A stretch of DNA of 64,000 nt from CAZSMC01 sp964607755 (GCA_964607755.1 CAZSMC010000020.1:1-64000), one strand, 5' to 3'. Shown: positions 52,465 to 60,597, numbered from the stretch's first letter. The notes: generated from the sequence alone by a model not told the origin. Numbers and translations are program-made.

Positions 52465-53348
52465 ATGGGGACCATCACCCTGACAACCGTTTATGACAAT
52501 AAAAGTTTGTACGACAATCTGAAAGCTGCCTGGGGATTTGCCTGCGTGCTGGAATGCCCGGACCAAACCATTCTTTTCGACACCGGCGGCGATGGCGATG
52601 TGCTGATGCACAATATGGACATCCTGGGATTTGATCCGATACAATTTTCCAAAGTCATCATTTCCCATATGGATTGGGACCATATTAACGGACTGTCCGT
52701 TGTGCTGGAGCGCAATCCACATGTCGATGTGTATCTCGTCCGTTCGGCCGGTAAAAAAACGGTTCAAGATATTGCAGAAAAATGCCAGAACGTCATTTTG
52801 GTGGATAAACCTCGGCAGATCTCGGATTACGTGTACACACTTGGCGACATGCAAGGTGTTCGCAATGAACAGAGTGTTGCGATCAAAACAAGTGACGGCA
52901 TTGTCGTCGTAACTGGATGTGCGCATCCGGGCATTGTCAATATCATTGAAAAAGCAGCCTCGCAATTCCCTGNNNNNNNNNNNNNNNNNNNNNNNNNNNN
53001 NNNNNNNNNNNNNNNNNNNNNNNNNNNNNNNNNNNNNNNNNNNNNNNNNNNNNNNNNNNNNNNNNNNNNNNNTGTGCGCATCCGGGCATTGTCAATATCA
53101 TTGAAAAAGCAGCCTCGCAATTCCCTGACAAGCCGCTTTATCTTGCTATTGGTGGTTTTCATCTGAAAAGCTGTTCTAAAAAAGAGGTCAAAAAGATCAT
53201 CGAAAGGATGTCGTATTTGGGCGTTCAAAATGTGTCGCCCACTCATTGCACCGGAGAAGCTGCCATTCAGCAGTTTGAAGAATTTTATGGCACAAATTAT
53301 GTGCAGGGCGGTGTCGGTTTGAAACTGAAGTTTGAAATCTCAGGGTGA
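52465..53348 (+). CDS. MBL-fold metallo-hydrolase interrupted by an assembly gap
   Basis: The gene is split by 100 N (52973-53072). The 55 bases before the gap are repeated exactly after it; if one copy and the gap are dropped, the frame is continuous and encodes 242 aa. Metallo-beta-lactamase fold: FDTGGDG near 39, metal motif SHMDWDHINGL (H68, D70, D72, H73: HxDxDH, not the usual HxHxDH), CAHPGIVNI near 154, and final IGGFHLK and PTHCTGE. The family is that of 7,8-dihydropterin-6-methyl-4-(beta-D-ribofuranosyl)aminobenzene phosphate synthase-like hydrolases (COG1237 type); true substrate unknown. ATG 52465 follows AAAGGA. Confidence 0.85.
52918..52972. repeat. 55-bp duplication, left of gap
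   Basis: Runs from TGTGCGCATCCGGGCATTGT to GCAATTCCCTG. It is identical to 53073-53127, immediately behind the N run. Probably the same genomic sequence at the ends of two contigs. Confidence 0.95.
52973..53072. other. Assembly gap of 100 N
   Basis: Exactly 100 undetermined bases, a default scaffold gap length. Flanked by an exact 55-bp direct repeat, so the two contigs probably overlap and the gap length is not real. Confidence 0.98.
53073..53127. repeat. 55-bp duplication, right of gap
   Basis: Exact copy of 52918-52972; begins with the first base behind the N run. See the finding on the false gap. Confidence 0.95.
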
Positions 53349-53353
53349 ATGAC

Positions 53354-53491
53354 ATGCAGTACACACAACACGCTCAGAACCATTTTGCTAATCCACGCCA
53401 TGTCGGGAAAATTGACGGCATGGACGACATTTTATTTATAAATCTTTTTGTTTGCTCACTGCTCAGGAGCAAAAGGTATGATAAAAATTAA
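53354..53491 (+). pseudogene. Truncated iscU/nifU-like gene start
   Basis: Begins 5 bases after the MBL stop. The first 24 codons read MQYTQHAQNHFANPRHVGKI then DGMDD, which matches the conserved N-terminus of Fe-S scaffold proteins of the IscU/NifU/SufU family (type 'MxYTxxxxDHFxNPRNVGxI'). After about codon 25 the likeness ends, and the frame runs to a TAA at 53489-53491 within the start of the next gene. All ligand cysteines are missing, so no functional scaffold can be made. It is a remnant or recombination scar. Confidence 0.65.
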
Positions 53492-54740
53492 GACAAAAAG
53501 TGCAGTTGCGCTGTTCGTGATATTTTACTTTTCTGTGGCTATGTTCGCTCAAACCGATTGGAAAAAGTACAATAACAATCCTGTCCTGCCATACGGAGCA
53601 GACCCGACTGTCATTTTCGATGAAGGCATCTATAAAATGTGGTTCGCTTATGGGATGGAAGACAGCCTCGGGGTAAAAGTTGTTATTGGCTATGCTACCT
53701 CACCGGATGGGATTGAGTGGACGGCATACCACGAAAATCCGGTGTTGGATGTGGGAGAACCGGGGACATGGAACGCACGAGCTTGTGATACGCCGAGTGT
53801 GATAAAAGATTCATCCGGTTACAAATTATATTTTACAGGTACAGTACAACTTGGCAGCGATTCCATGGCCATTGGGTGCGCCTTTTCTGATGATGGCACA
53901 CACTGGTCTGTTGTGCCAGAGCCAATCCTGACGCCAGGTCACTCGACGTCCTGGGACGGCCGTTGGATCGAATCTCCCAGCGTTATTTATAATAATGGGC
54001 GTTACGAAATGTGGTACACTGGCATGTCTAAGCAGTGGCAAGGACAGGTAGGCCATGCTACTTCGACAGATGGGGTGGAATGGCATAAAGAACCAAAAAA
54101 TCCGGTTCTGCGGACTGGAGCCACGGGATCAGGAGAGAGTTTTTTAGCCGGCGTGTGTACGGTCATCAAAAACAGTCCTCTTTACGAAATGTACTATTGC
54201 GGAGTTTCTGCACAGGATATGGTTGACAATTCTATAGATACGGTTAACATTGGTTATGCCCACAGTGCCGATGGACTTCACTGGATTAAATTTGCCGGCA
54301 ATCCTGTATTAACTACCCATTCAACACCATATAACCCCAAAACAGACGACGGTGGTCCCTGGGCACCGAGTGTTCTTTATATTGAAAATGAGTACAAAAT
54401 GTGGTATAAATCAAATGCTGGTATCGGAGTGGCTACCGCTCTGGTGACTGGAATAGATGTGAATCATCATAAAGTCTCACGTTTTACATTGCATCAAAAT
54501 TATCCCAATCCGGCAAATTCAGAAACCTGTATTAGATTTTCCCTTGCCAGGACCGCTCATGTCTGCCTTTCAATTTATAATATAAACGGAAAATTGGTGC
54601 AGATCCTTTTGGATGAACAAAGAGGAAGGGGTGTTCATACTGTACATTGGCAAAGTGAGAATGTTTCTAGTGGTGTCTATTACTATCGTTTGAAAGTTGC
54701 CGGATTTACAAAGACCAAAAAATTAATCGTCGTTCTATAA
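53478..54740 (+). CDS. Five-bladed beta-propeller glycosidase-like protein with T9SS C-terminal domain
   Basis: 420 aa. Signal peptide (about 1-25: VALFVIFYFSVAMFAQ). Residues about 30-320 hold repeats of the type 'NPVL...W.../YKMWFAYG/GYATSPDGIEW', the GH43/GH32/GH130-like propeller; acidic residues are present in ADPTVIFD and TPSVIKD. Related proteins include arabinanase- or sucrase-type enzymes and non-catalytic homologues. The last ~85 residues are a T9SS sorting domain (HQNYPNPANSETCIRF ... KKLIVVL). ATG 53478 follows AGGAGC. Exported and possibly surface-bound; activity unproven. Confidence 0.82.
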   Translation: MIKIKTKSAVALFVIFYFSVAMFAQTDWKKYNNNPVLPYGADPTVIFDEGIYKMWFAYGMEDSLGVKVVIGYATSPDGIEWTAYHENPVLDVGEPGTWNARACDTPSVIKDSSGYKLYFTGTVQLGSDSMAIGCAFSDDGTHWSVVPEPILTPGHSTSWDGRWIESPSVIYNNGRYEMWYTGMSKQWQGQVGHATSTDGVEWHKEPKNPVLRTGATGSGESFLAGVCTVIKNSPLYEMYYCGVSAQDMVDNSIDTVNIGYAHSADGLHWIKFAGNPVLTTHSTPYNPKTDDGGPWAPSVLYIENEYKMWYKSNAGIGVATALVTGIDVNHHKVSRFTLHQNYPNPANSETCIRFSLARTAHVCLSIYNINGKLVQILLDEQRGRGVHTVHWQSENVSSGVYYYRLKVAGFTKTKKLIVVL

Positions 54741-54910
54741 ACAAAAATTGTAAAAAAAGCCTTTTCAAATTTCTCGAGGTGGTTACTCATTCTGCTCTTC
54801 TCAACTTTGAGCCTCTTTTTCAGTAACGAGTAAAATATTTGCAGAGGTTGCAGGTAAGGCACATTCTAAAATGATCTGAAAACATGCCACAAAATATTGT
54901 TAAAAAATCC

Positions 54911-54938
54911 TTGACATTTATATTTTTTTAAGTATTTT
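54911..54938 (+). promoter_or_regulatory. Possible promoter upstream of comM
   Basis: Consensus TTGACA at 54911-54916 and TATTTT at 54933-54938 with a 16-base spacer. It is 430 bases from comM; AT-rich surroundings make chance likely. Confidence 0.3.
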
Positions 54939-55271
54939 AACATAGCGTTTAAAAAATTTGCTGTTGTTGTGATAAAACATCTTTCTGTATTCATATTACA
55001 TTTTCTAAAAGTGAAAAGGGGTTCTGATTCCTATTTAAAAGATTCTTAAAATCAACAGCATTTGAAAAATAATCATTTTTATATGAAAGGTTGCATATAC
55101 TTGTCTGAAATTAGGAGTGATCTATTTCTCTCATTGATAAATTGTGTGTTGTTAAATGAGGTAAAAACTTGAAAGTAATAAGAATACATAAAATGAATCG
55201 TTTTATTATGATAATTGTTAGTTTTTTGACCCATTGTTAGGATTGTTACTGAGGTCTTTTAACTAAGATTT

Positions 55272-55301
55272 TCAGAGCCCTCCCCAAAATGAGGGCTCTG
55301 A
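55272..55301. repeat. Perfect inverted repeat before comM
   Basis: TCAGAGCCCTC pairs with GAGGGCTCTGA (11 bp, 8-base loop). No T-tract follows. It may be a leader hairpin of comM, an operator, or a terminator of an upstream transcript. Confidence 0.6.
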
Positions 55302-55367
55302 ATGAAAAGAAGCTCATTCTGGTTTATTGTTCCCGGAATATAAACCACACCACTACCGGAGGGGGCC

Positions 55368-56903
55368 ATGATTGCCACCATCTTAAGTGCTGCTGTTCTT
55401 GGTATCGATGCGTACGTTGTCAAAGTCGAAGCTCACCTGGAGCGCGCCAAACCAAAGTTTTTTACTGTCGGCTTGCCGGAAGGCGCGGTCAAGGAATCTA
55501 ATTACAGGGTGCAGGCGGCTGTTAAAAATTCCGGTTTTCGCTTCCCGGTTAAAAAAATTGTCATTAACCTGGCTCCGGCGGATATCAAAAAAGAAGGCGC
55601 TGCATTTGACCTGCCCATCGCCATTGGCATTCTGTGTGCTACCGGTCAGGTGGAAGAAGAAAAGTTGAACGATTATATCCTGCTTGGGGAATTGAGTCTC
55701 GACGGCACTCTCCGACCGGTCAAAGGTGTGCTGCCCATAGCAGCCGAAGTGGCGAAAAAAAACATGCGCGGCATCATTGTGCCGGCGGAAAATGCCAAAG
55801 AAGCTGCCATGGCACGTGACCTCGAAGTGATCCCGGCGCGTTCATTGTTCGATACGGTTGCTTTTCTGAACGGCGATGACGACCTCAAACCGTTCACCAT
55901 GGATGTGAACAGCGTGTTTGCCAATAAACGATTGTATCAACTAGATTTTCAGGATGTCAAAGGCCAGGAGCACGTCAAGCGGGCGCTGGAGGTGGCTGCT
56001 GCCGGTGGACATAATATCATCATGATTGGCCCGCCCGGATCCGGTAAAACTATGCTGGCCAAGCGGTTTCCCAGTATCCTTCCTGATCTCACACTCACCG
56101 AAGCGCTGGAAACAACCAAAATTCATTCTGTAGCCGGACAACTTCGTGACGGCGAAGCGCTCATTGCCACACGCCCTTTTCGGTCCCCGCACCACACCAT
56201 CAGTGATGCCGGACTAATTGGCGGCGGCACGATTCCGAGACCCGGCGAAGTCAGTCTGGCGCATTACGGCGTGTTGTTCCTGGATGAATTGCCAGAGTTT
56301 AAAAAGAACGTGTTGGAAGTGATGCGCCAGCCGCTGGAAGACGGCGTGGTCACGATTTCCAGAGCTATGCTATCGCTCACGTATCCGGCTGAATTTATGC
56401 TTGCCGCTGCCATGAACCCGTGTCCGTGCGGCTATTACACCGACCCGAACAAAGAGTGCCGGTGTTCAGCGCCGCAGGTGCAGCGATATCTCTCACGCAT
56501 TTCCGGGCCGCTGCTGGACCGCATTGATATCCACATTGATGTGCCTGCTGTTAAATACAGGGAACTGAGCAGCAATGCCACAGGCGAACCTTCTGAAAAG
56601 ATTCGCGAGCGGGTCGAGACGGCGCGAGAACGCCAAATCAAACGATTTTCGGATGTGCCGCATTTGTTTTGCAATGCGCGAATGAATTCAAAGGAAATCA
56701 GAAAATATTGTCAGGTCAGCAAAGAAGGGGATGAACTGTTAAAAATGGCGATTACCAAGCTGGGACTCTCGGCGCGGGCTTATGACCGGATTCTCAAAGT
56801 CGCGCGCACAATTGCGGATTTGGAAGGTATGGATGACATCCGGCCGGAATATGTCAGCGAGGCGATTCAATACCGCAGTCTGGACCGCATTCAAGCTTTT
56901 TAA
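55368..56903 (+). CDS. comM: YifB/ComM family Mg-chelatase-like AAA+ ATPase
   Basis: 511 aa. N-terminal Lon-protease-like domain (about 1-175: VEAHLERAKPKFFTVGLPEGAVKES), AAA+ core with Walker A IGPPGSGKTMLAKRFPSILP near 221-240, Walker B LFLDELPEFKKNVLEVMRQPLEDG near 303, zinc-type cysteines in AAMNPCPCGYYTDPNKECRCS near 345-365, and Mg-chelatase C-terminal helices. In naturally competent bacteria ComM is a helicase that extends branch migration during transformation; most genomes carry it without known competence. RBS GGAGGGGG before ATG. Confidence 0.95.
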   Translation: MIATILSAAVLGIDAYVVKVEAHLERAKPKFFTVGLPEGAVKESNYRVQAAVKNSGFRFPVKKIVINLAPADIKKEGAAFDLPIAIGILCATGQVEEEKLNDYILLGELSLDGTLRPVKGVLPIAAEVAKKNMRGIIVPAENAKEAAMARDLEVIPARSLFDTVAFLNGDDDLKPFTMDVNSVFANKRLYQLDFQDVKGQEHVKRALEVAAAGGHNIIMIGPPGSGKTMLAKRFPSILPDLTLTEALETTKIHSVAGQLRDGEALIATRPFRSPHHTISDAGLIGGGTIPRPGEVSLAHYGVLFLDELPEFKKNVLEVMRQPLEDGVVTISRAMLSLTYPAEFMLAAAMNPCPCGYYTDPNKECRCSAPQVQRYLSRISGPLLDRIDIHIDVPAVKYRELSSNATGEPSEKIRERVETARERQIKRFSDVPHLFCNARMNSKEIRKYCQVSKEGDELLKMAITKLGLSARAYDRILKVARTIADLEGMDDIRPEYVSEAIQYRSLDRIQAF

Positions 56904-56907
56904 AAAT

Positions 56908-57076
56908 AGAAATGCCTGTAAGCGGCTTCGTCTCAGAAAAGAACCCAGCTGACACGGTGGGCACCGCCTGAATGCTTTTTACGTCCACTCGATGGAGGCA
57001 TGTAATACACACCCAGAGCCAAGTTCCCAAATGAAAGGTGTTGGTTCTTTCATTCGAATCGCCACTCACAGGCACA
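56908..57076 (-). ncRNA. Candidate 6S-like structured RNA
   Basis: The ends pair (TGCCTGT at 57074-57068 on the minus strand with ACAGGCA at 56919-56913), and an inner stem AAAGAACC / GGTTCTTT closes a long rod with a central bubble, plus an apical hairpin around GGA/TCC near 56987-56998. Its minus-strand 3' half has GGTGCCCACCG...GCTGGGTTC, like the conserved 'CCCACC...GGGTTC' region of many 6S RNAs as I recall it. A consensus TTGACA lies on the minus strand at 57109-57104, about 35 bases before the stem, and TTTCTATTTTT follows the 3' end. Orientation and class are inferred; no covariance search was possible. Confidence 0.45.
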
Positions 57077-57153
57077 CATAAAGGTTGCAAAATATTCCTT
57101 AAATGTCAAGTAAAAACTATTCCTTTAGATGAAATCATTCAAAGGTACAAATA

Positions 57154-57246
57154 ATGGATGTTGAATTTATAGAACCAGCTTATATTAAGCTTGACGATGA
57201 CACAATAGAATATTTAAATTTATGTACAAGGTTTGGACACGGATGA
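57154..57246 (+). pseudogene. Truncated RelE/ParE-like toxin gene start behind an antitoxin-like tail
   Basis: ATG 57154 opens MDVEFIEPAYIKLDDDTIEYL, matching the usual start of RelE/ParE-type toxins ('xVEFxEPAxxELDxAxxYY'). The frame stops after 30 codons within CGGAT-type repeats. Directly upstream the overlapping frame ...KTIPLDEIIQRYK ends at TAA 57152-57154, one base into the ATG, the coupling typical of antitoxin-toxin pairs. Only these two ends remain, so the module is dead. Confidence 0.5.
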
Positions 57247-57275
57247 AACGGATGTAAAGGATGTTCACGGATTTT
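57235..57275. repeat. Short CGGAT-rich repeat tract
   Basis: GGACACGGATGAAACGGATG followed by TAAAGGATGTTCACGGATTTT: four imperfect copies of an '(A/C)GGATG' unit. Such 'ACACGGAT..CACGGATTTT' tracts are frequent in environmental genomes between genes. It begins where the toxin-like frame loses its likeness. Confidence 0.6.
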
Positions 57276-57359
57276 ACTTTTCAAAAAACGAATCTGTGAA
57301 AATCAGTACAGTCCGTTCAATCTCTGTTCAGAAAGAATAATTCGTTAAAAGTTTCACCT

Positions 57360-58109
57360 TTACAATTTTATCTTGCGAAACAAAAACGCCCCCACTAAAA
57401 TCATAGCCGCGGCAAAACTGCCCAGAACAGCAAAGCTTGTCATCGGCGGAATTTGCGAGCTGCCCAGCATGCTATACCGGACACCTTCGACACCGTAGGT
57501 TAACGGATCGAGCCGGGTAAAGAACAACAACCAATTCGGCAGACCTTCTAAAGGGAAAAGGGCGCCGGAGAGAAAAAAGAGCGGAAAGATAATAAAATTG
57601 ACAATGAGCTGAAATCCCTGGGTGTCTTCCATTCTGGACGCAAAAGAAATACCAACAGCGGTAAAAGCGATGCCGATGAGAAACATAAATCCCATGCCGA
57701 TTAAAATTCCGCCGATTCCCGGCATTTTCACACCGACGAGAAAAGAGATGAAAAAGACCAGCAGGCCCTGAAGCATTGCTGTGGTGGCCCCGCCCAGGGT
57801 TTGGCCGATCATCAACTGCAGTCTGGACACCGGCGCGACCAGCGTTTCTTTCAGAAAACCGAATTGTTTGTCAATAACCAGTTGCACGCCGGAAAACATA
57901 CTGGCGAACAATACGCTCATGGAGACAATACCTGCGGCGATAAAATCGATATAATTGACACCAGTAATCGGTGATTGAACGGTCCGGTTCAACCCAAAAC
58001 CCATAATGACCAGAAAAAAGAACGGCATGCCCAAACTGCCGATGATGCGGCTTTTTGAACGCACATATTTCAGCACGCTTCGGAACCAAACGGTGTAAAT
58101 CGCGCTCAT
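57360..58109 (-). CDS. ABC-2 type transporter permease (DrrB-like)
   Basis: 249 aa with six membrane helices (about 22-42, 55-77, 105-130, 140-160, 165-185, 225-243). The segment ETLVAPVSRLQLMIGQTLGG near 86 is the typical cytoplasmic loop of ABC-2 drug or polysaccharide exporters. The start overlaps the ATPase stop by 4 bases. With the upstream ATPase it forms an exporter; substrate unknown. Confidence 0.92.
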   Translation of the reverse strand: MSAIYTVWFRSVLKYVRSKSRIIGSLGMPFFFLVIMGFGLNRTVQSPITGVNYIDFIAAGIVSMSVLFASMFSGVQLVIDKQFGFLKETLVAPVSRLQLMIGQTLGGATTAMLQGLLVFFISFLVGVKMPGIGGILIGMGFMFLIGIAFTAVGISFASRMEDTQGFQLIVNFIIFPLFFLSGALFPLEGLPNWLLFFTRLDPLTYGVEGVRYSMLGSSQIPPMTSFAVLGSFAAAMILVGAFLFRKIKL

Positions 58110-59092
58110 CGTCCGCTCCTCTTCTTTCTCATTCGCAGGCGGTCTTTGGCACCGGCTTCCCGTTCACGAATTGTCTTGCCGGTGAAATGGAGAAAAACAT
58201 CTTCAAGGGTCGGTGTTTGAATCATGAGCGCATCGACCGGTATTTCCGCGGATTGCAGCATGCCGACCAACTCGGGTACTCGCTTTTCCGGATTTTCAAC
58301 AGAGATATCCAAATGTTCGTTATGTTGCTCCACGTTCATGATCCATTCGATATCCACTAACTTTTTTCTGCTCTTCTCCAGTTCAGATGAATTGATTCTG
58401 ATAATATTACCCCCAATTCCACGCTTGAGCTCGTCCGGTGTGCCGGAAGCGATGATTTTTCCCTGATCAATAATCGCCACTCTGTCCGACAGGGCATTGG
58501 CCTCGTCCATGTAATGTGTGGTTAAAATAATAGATACGTTTTTTTGTCTGTTCAGCTCTTTGATGTAATCCCATAAACGATTCCGGGTTTGCGGGTCCAG
58601 TCCCAATGTGGGTTCATCGAGAAACAAGATACCGGGTTCATGCAGCAGTCCTCTGGCAATTTCGAGGCGTCGTTTCATGCCGCCGGAAAACGTTTTGACC
58701 AGATCTTTTTTCCTCTGATTCAGCTCGACCATATTCAACAATTCATCAATCCGTTCTCGGCGTGTTTTCTTTGACATCCCGTACAAACGGCCATGAAAAT
58801 CCATATTTTCATAAGCTGTAAGTTCATCGTCCAGGGTAGAATCCTGGAACACAACGCCAATAGATTTTCGCACATCGGACTGTTGTGTCCGGACATCAAA
58901 ATTATTCACCAGAGCTTTACCGCTGGTTGGGGTTGCCAGCGTTGACAACATGTCCAGCGTGGTGGTTTTGCCGGCACCGTTTGGTCCTAAAAAGCCGAAT
59001 ATTTCGCCTTCTTGAATTGTAAAACTGATCGAATCTACAGCCACAAGACTATCGAATTCTTTTCTCAGATTTTCTACAACAACGACGTTCAT
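58106..59092 (-). CDS. ABC transporter ATP-binding protein (DrrA-like)
   Basis: 328 aa. Walker A FLGPNGAGKTTTLDML near 34-49, signature TFSGGMKRRLEIARGL near 134-149, Walker B ILFLDEPTLGLDPQTRNR near 155, switch His in TTHYMDEA near 192. The extended C-terminal region (about 225-328) ends in a basic tail and includes TPTLEDVFLHFTGK, the mark of the daunorubicin-resistance ATPase type. Overlaps the permease start by 4 bases. Confidence 0.94.
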   Translation of the reverse strand: MNVVVVENLRKEFDSLVAVDSISFTIQEGEIFGFLGPNGAGKTTTLDMLSTLATPTSGKALVNNFDVRTQQSDVRKSIGVVFQDSTLDDELTAYENMDFHGRLYGMSKKTRRERIDELLNMVELNQRKKDLVKTFSGGMKRRLEIARGLLHEPGILFLDEPTLGLDPQTRNRLWDYIKELNRQKNVSIILTTHYMDEANALSDRVAIIDQGKIIASGTPDELKRGIGGNIIRINSSELEKSRKKLVDIEWIMNVEQHNEHLDISVENPEKRVPELVGMLQSAEIPVDALMIQTPTLEDVFLHFTGKTIREREAGAKDRLRMRKKRSGR

Positions 59093-59436
59093 TTTTTCTT
59101 ATTTTTTAAAAGTAAAAATTTAATGACTTTTTCAATAACCAGAGAATCTATTAGCATAATAATTTAAAAGCATTAAATCAAATTATTTTTAACAATGACT
59201 CTTCTCATTTTGGGATTTTCCCGGCACTGGATTGTGTTTTATTTTTATAAAGATGATTAAAAGTTAGCTAATAAAAAGTTTGTAAAATCACTTTAACCGG
59301 TCAAATTATAATTTTAAGCAAACCGCTGAATCGGTTAATAAATATGACTATAGCTTTATCCTGCCACAAGGAATCGTGGAGTTTTTAATTATTATAAAAA
59401 TGAGTGATAATGAGTACATGAAGGAGGAGTATAATT
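59093..59436. other. AT-rich divergent promoter region
   Basis: 344 bases between the minus-strand exporter and the plus-strand baeRF-type gene. TTAACCG (59293-59299) and CGGTTAA (59332-59338) form a spaced inverted repeat that could be an operator. No gene seen. Confidence 0.5.
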
Positions 59437-60597
59437 ATGGAAATGTTTCGTGCACACGTCTTGAAGGAATTGGTCAAGCCGCGGGATGAGCACTGCTTTT
59501 CGATTTATATCCCGACGCACAAAGAATGGGATAAAATGAGTCAGGATAAAATTCGCTTCAAGAACAAATTGCAGGATATTAAAGCAAAATTAAAAGAAAA
59601 AGGCTTTGATGAAGTAACCGCAAAATCGTTTCTCCAACAACCCGAGTCTTACCTCTCGGTGAATGATTTTTGGCAACACCAGAGCAATGGTTTGGCCATG
59701 TTTTTCACTAAAAATGAATTGTTTTATTACCGGCTTTCAATTGAATTTGATGAAAGAGTAGAAATTTCCGATCGATATTATATAAAACCTTTACTGCCGT
59801 TGCTGACTGGCGATGGGCGCTATTTCGTTCTTGCTCTTAATCTCGAAGAAACAAAATTTTATCTGGGTTCTCGATTCACAACAAGTGAAGTAAACTTGCC
59901 AGTTCATACACCGATAAATCTTGCCCAGGCCGTGCAATATGATGATCCTGAAAAATCGTTCCAGTTCCATGTTGGCGATGCCCGCGCCGGGGCTCATGCG
60001 GCGGTTTATCATGGCCAGGGAGTGGGCAAAGACAAATCTGGCAAGAAAAAACAAATCCGTCGTTTTTTCGAAAAACTGAACAAAGGTGTAATGGAAAAGC
60101 TGCATGAAGAACGCGTACCTCTTGTCCTGGTTGGCGTGGAATATCTGCTGCCTATGTACCGGGAAGCCAATTCTTATCCTCATTTAATGGATAAAGGAGT
60201 TGATAAAGATCCACAATACATGTCTGTGGATGAAATTTCTTCCCGGACATGGGACATCGTCGAACCGGTGTTTAAGAAAAAAGAGCAGGAAGCGTTGTCC
60301 CGTTATGCTGATTTGTCGAACACATCGAATACATTGACAGAATTCAAAGGTCTGATCAGGGCATCGTTGCACAGCCAGATCGATACGTTATTTCTTGATC
60401 CGAATATGGAAAAGTGGGGAACATATGATGAGGAAAAAGATGAACTGGTCATCGATGACGGGTCAACCGGAGAAAATAAAGAGCTTGTGGAATACGTAGC
60501 TGTTAATACGATCAATAATGGCGGGACTGTTTATTCCATTGACGGAAATGTTATGCCGAACGGCGAAAATATAGCGGCGCTGCTGCGATTTTCATGA
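59437..60597 (+). CDS. baeRF-type (bacterial archaeo-eukaryotic release factor-like) protein
   Basis: 386 aa. The pattern fits the bacterial eRF1-like group: N-terminal domain with CFSIYIPTHKEWDKMSQDKIRFKNKL, a middle RNase H-like eRF1 domain-2 fold (about 125-255: YFVLALNLEETKFYLGS ... RFFEKLNKGVMEKLHEERVPLVLVGVEYLLPMYREAN), and a C-terminal L7Ae-like domain (VEYVAVNTINNGGTVYSIDGNVMP) near 345-386. The family is proposed to act on ribosomes under stress; no GGQ motif is visible. GGAGGAG upstream of ATG. Class I am fairly sure of; function is inference. Confidence 0.78.
   Translation: MEMFRAHVLKELVKPRDEHCFSIYIPTHKEWDKMSQDKIRFKNKLQDIKAKLKEKGFDEVTAKSFLQQPESYLSVNDFWQHQSNGLAMFFTKNELFYYRLSIEFDERVEISDRYYIKPLLPLLTGDGRYFVLALNLEETKFYLGSRFTTSEVNLPVHTPINLAQAVQYDDPEKSFQFHVGDARAGAHAAVYHGQGVGKDKSGKKKQIRRFFEKLNKGVMEKLHEERVPLVLVGVEYLLPMYREANSYPHLMDKGVDKDPQYMSVDEISSRTWDIVEPVFKKKEQEALSRYADLSNTSNTLTEFKGLIRASLHSQIDTLFLDPNMEKWGTYDEEKDELVIDDGSTGENKELVEYVAVNTINNGGTVYSIDGNVMPNGENIAALLRFS

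Larger units (their letters stand above)
54741..55367. other. AT-rich intergenic stretch before comM
   Basis: About 630 bases, strongly AT-rich, without a supported gene. It holds a possible promoter (54911-54938) and a perfect 11-bp inverted repeat (55272-55301) shortly before comM. Confidence 0.6.
56904..57359. other. Intergenic stretch: candidate RNA, toxin remnant and short repeats
   Basis: 455 bases between comM and a convergent permease gene. In order: candidate 6S-like RNA on the minus strand (56908-57076), the tail of an antitoxin-like frame and the start of a RelE/ParE-like frame (57104-57246), and short CGGAT repeats (57235-57275). No intact gene. Confidence 0.6.

Noticed and set aside
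52918..53127. True tandem duplication within the MBL gene
   Set aside because: The copies flank a default 100-N gap and collapsing them restores an intact frame, so an assembly cause is far more likely.
56854..57090. 78-codon minus-strand open frame behind comM
   Set aside because: It overlaps the comM end and the structured RNA candidate; no RBS or similarity, and the stretch is better explained by RNA structure.
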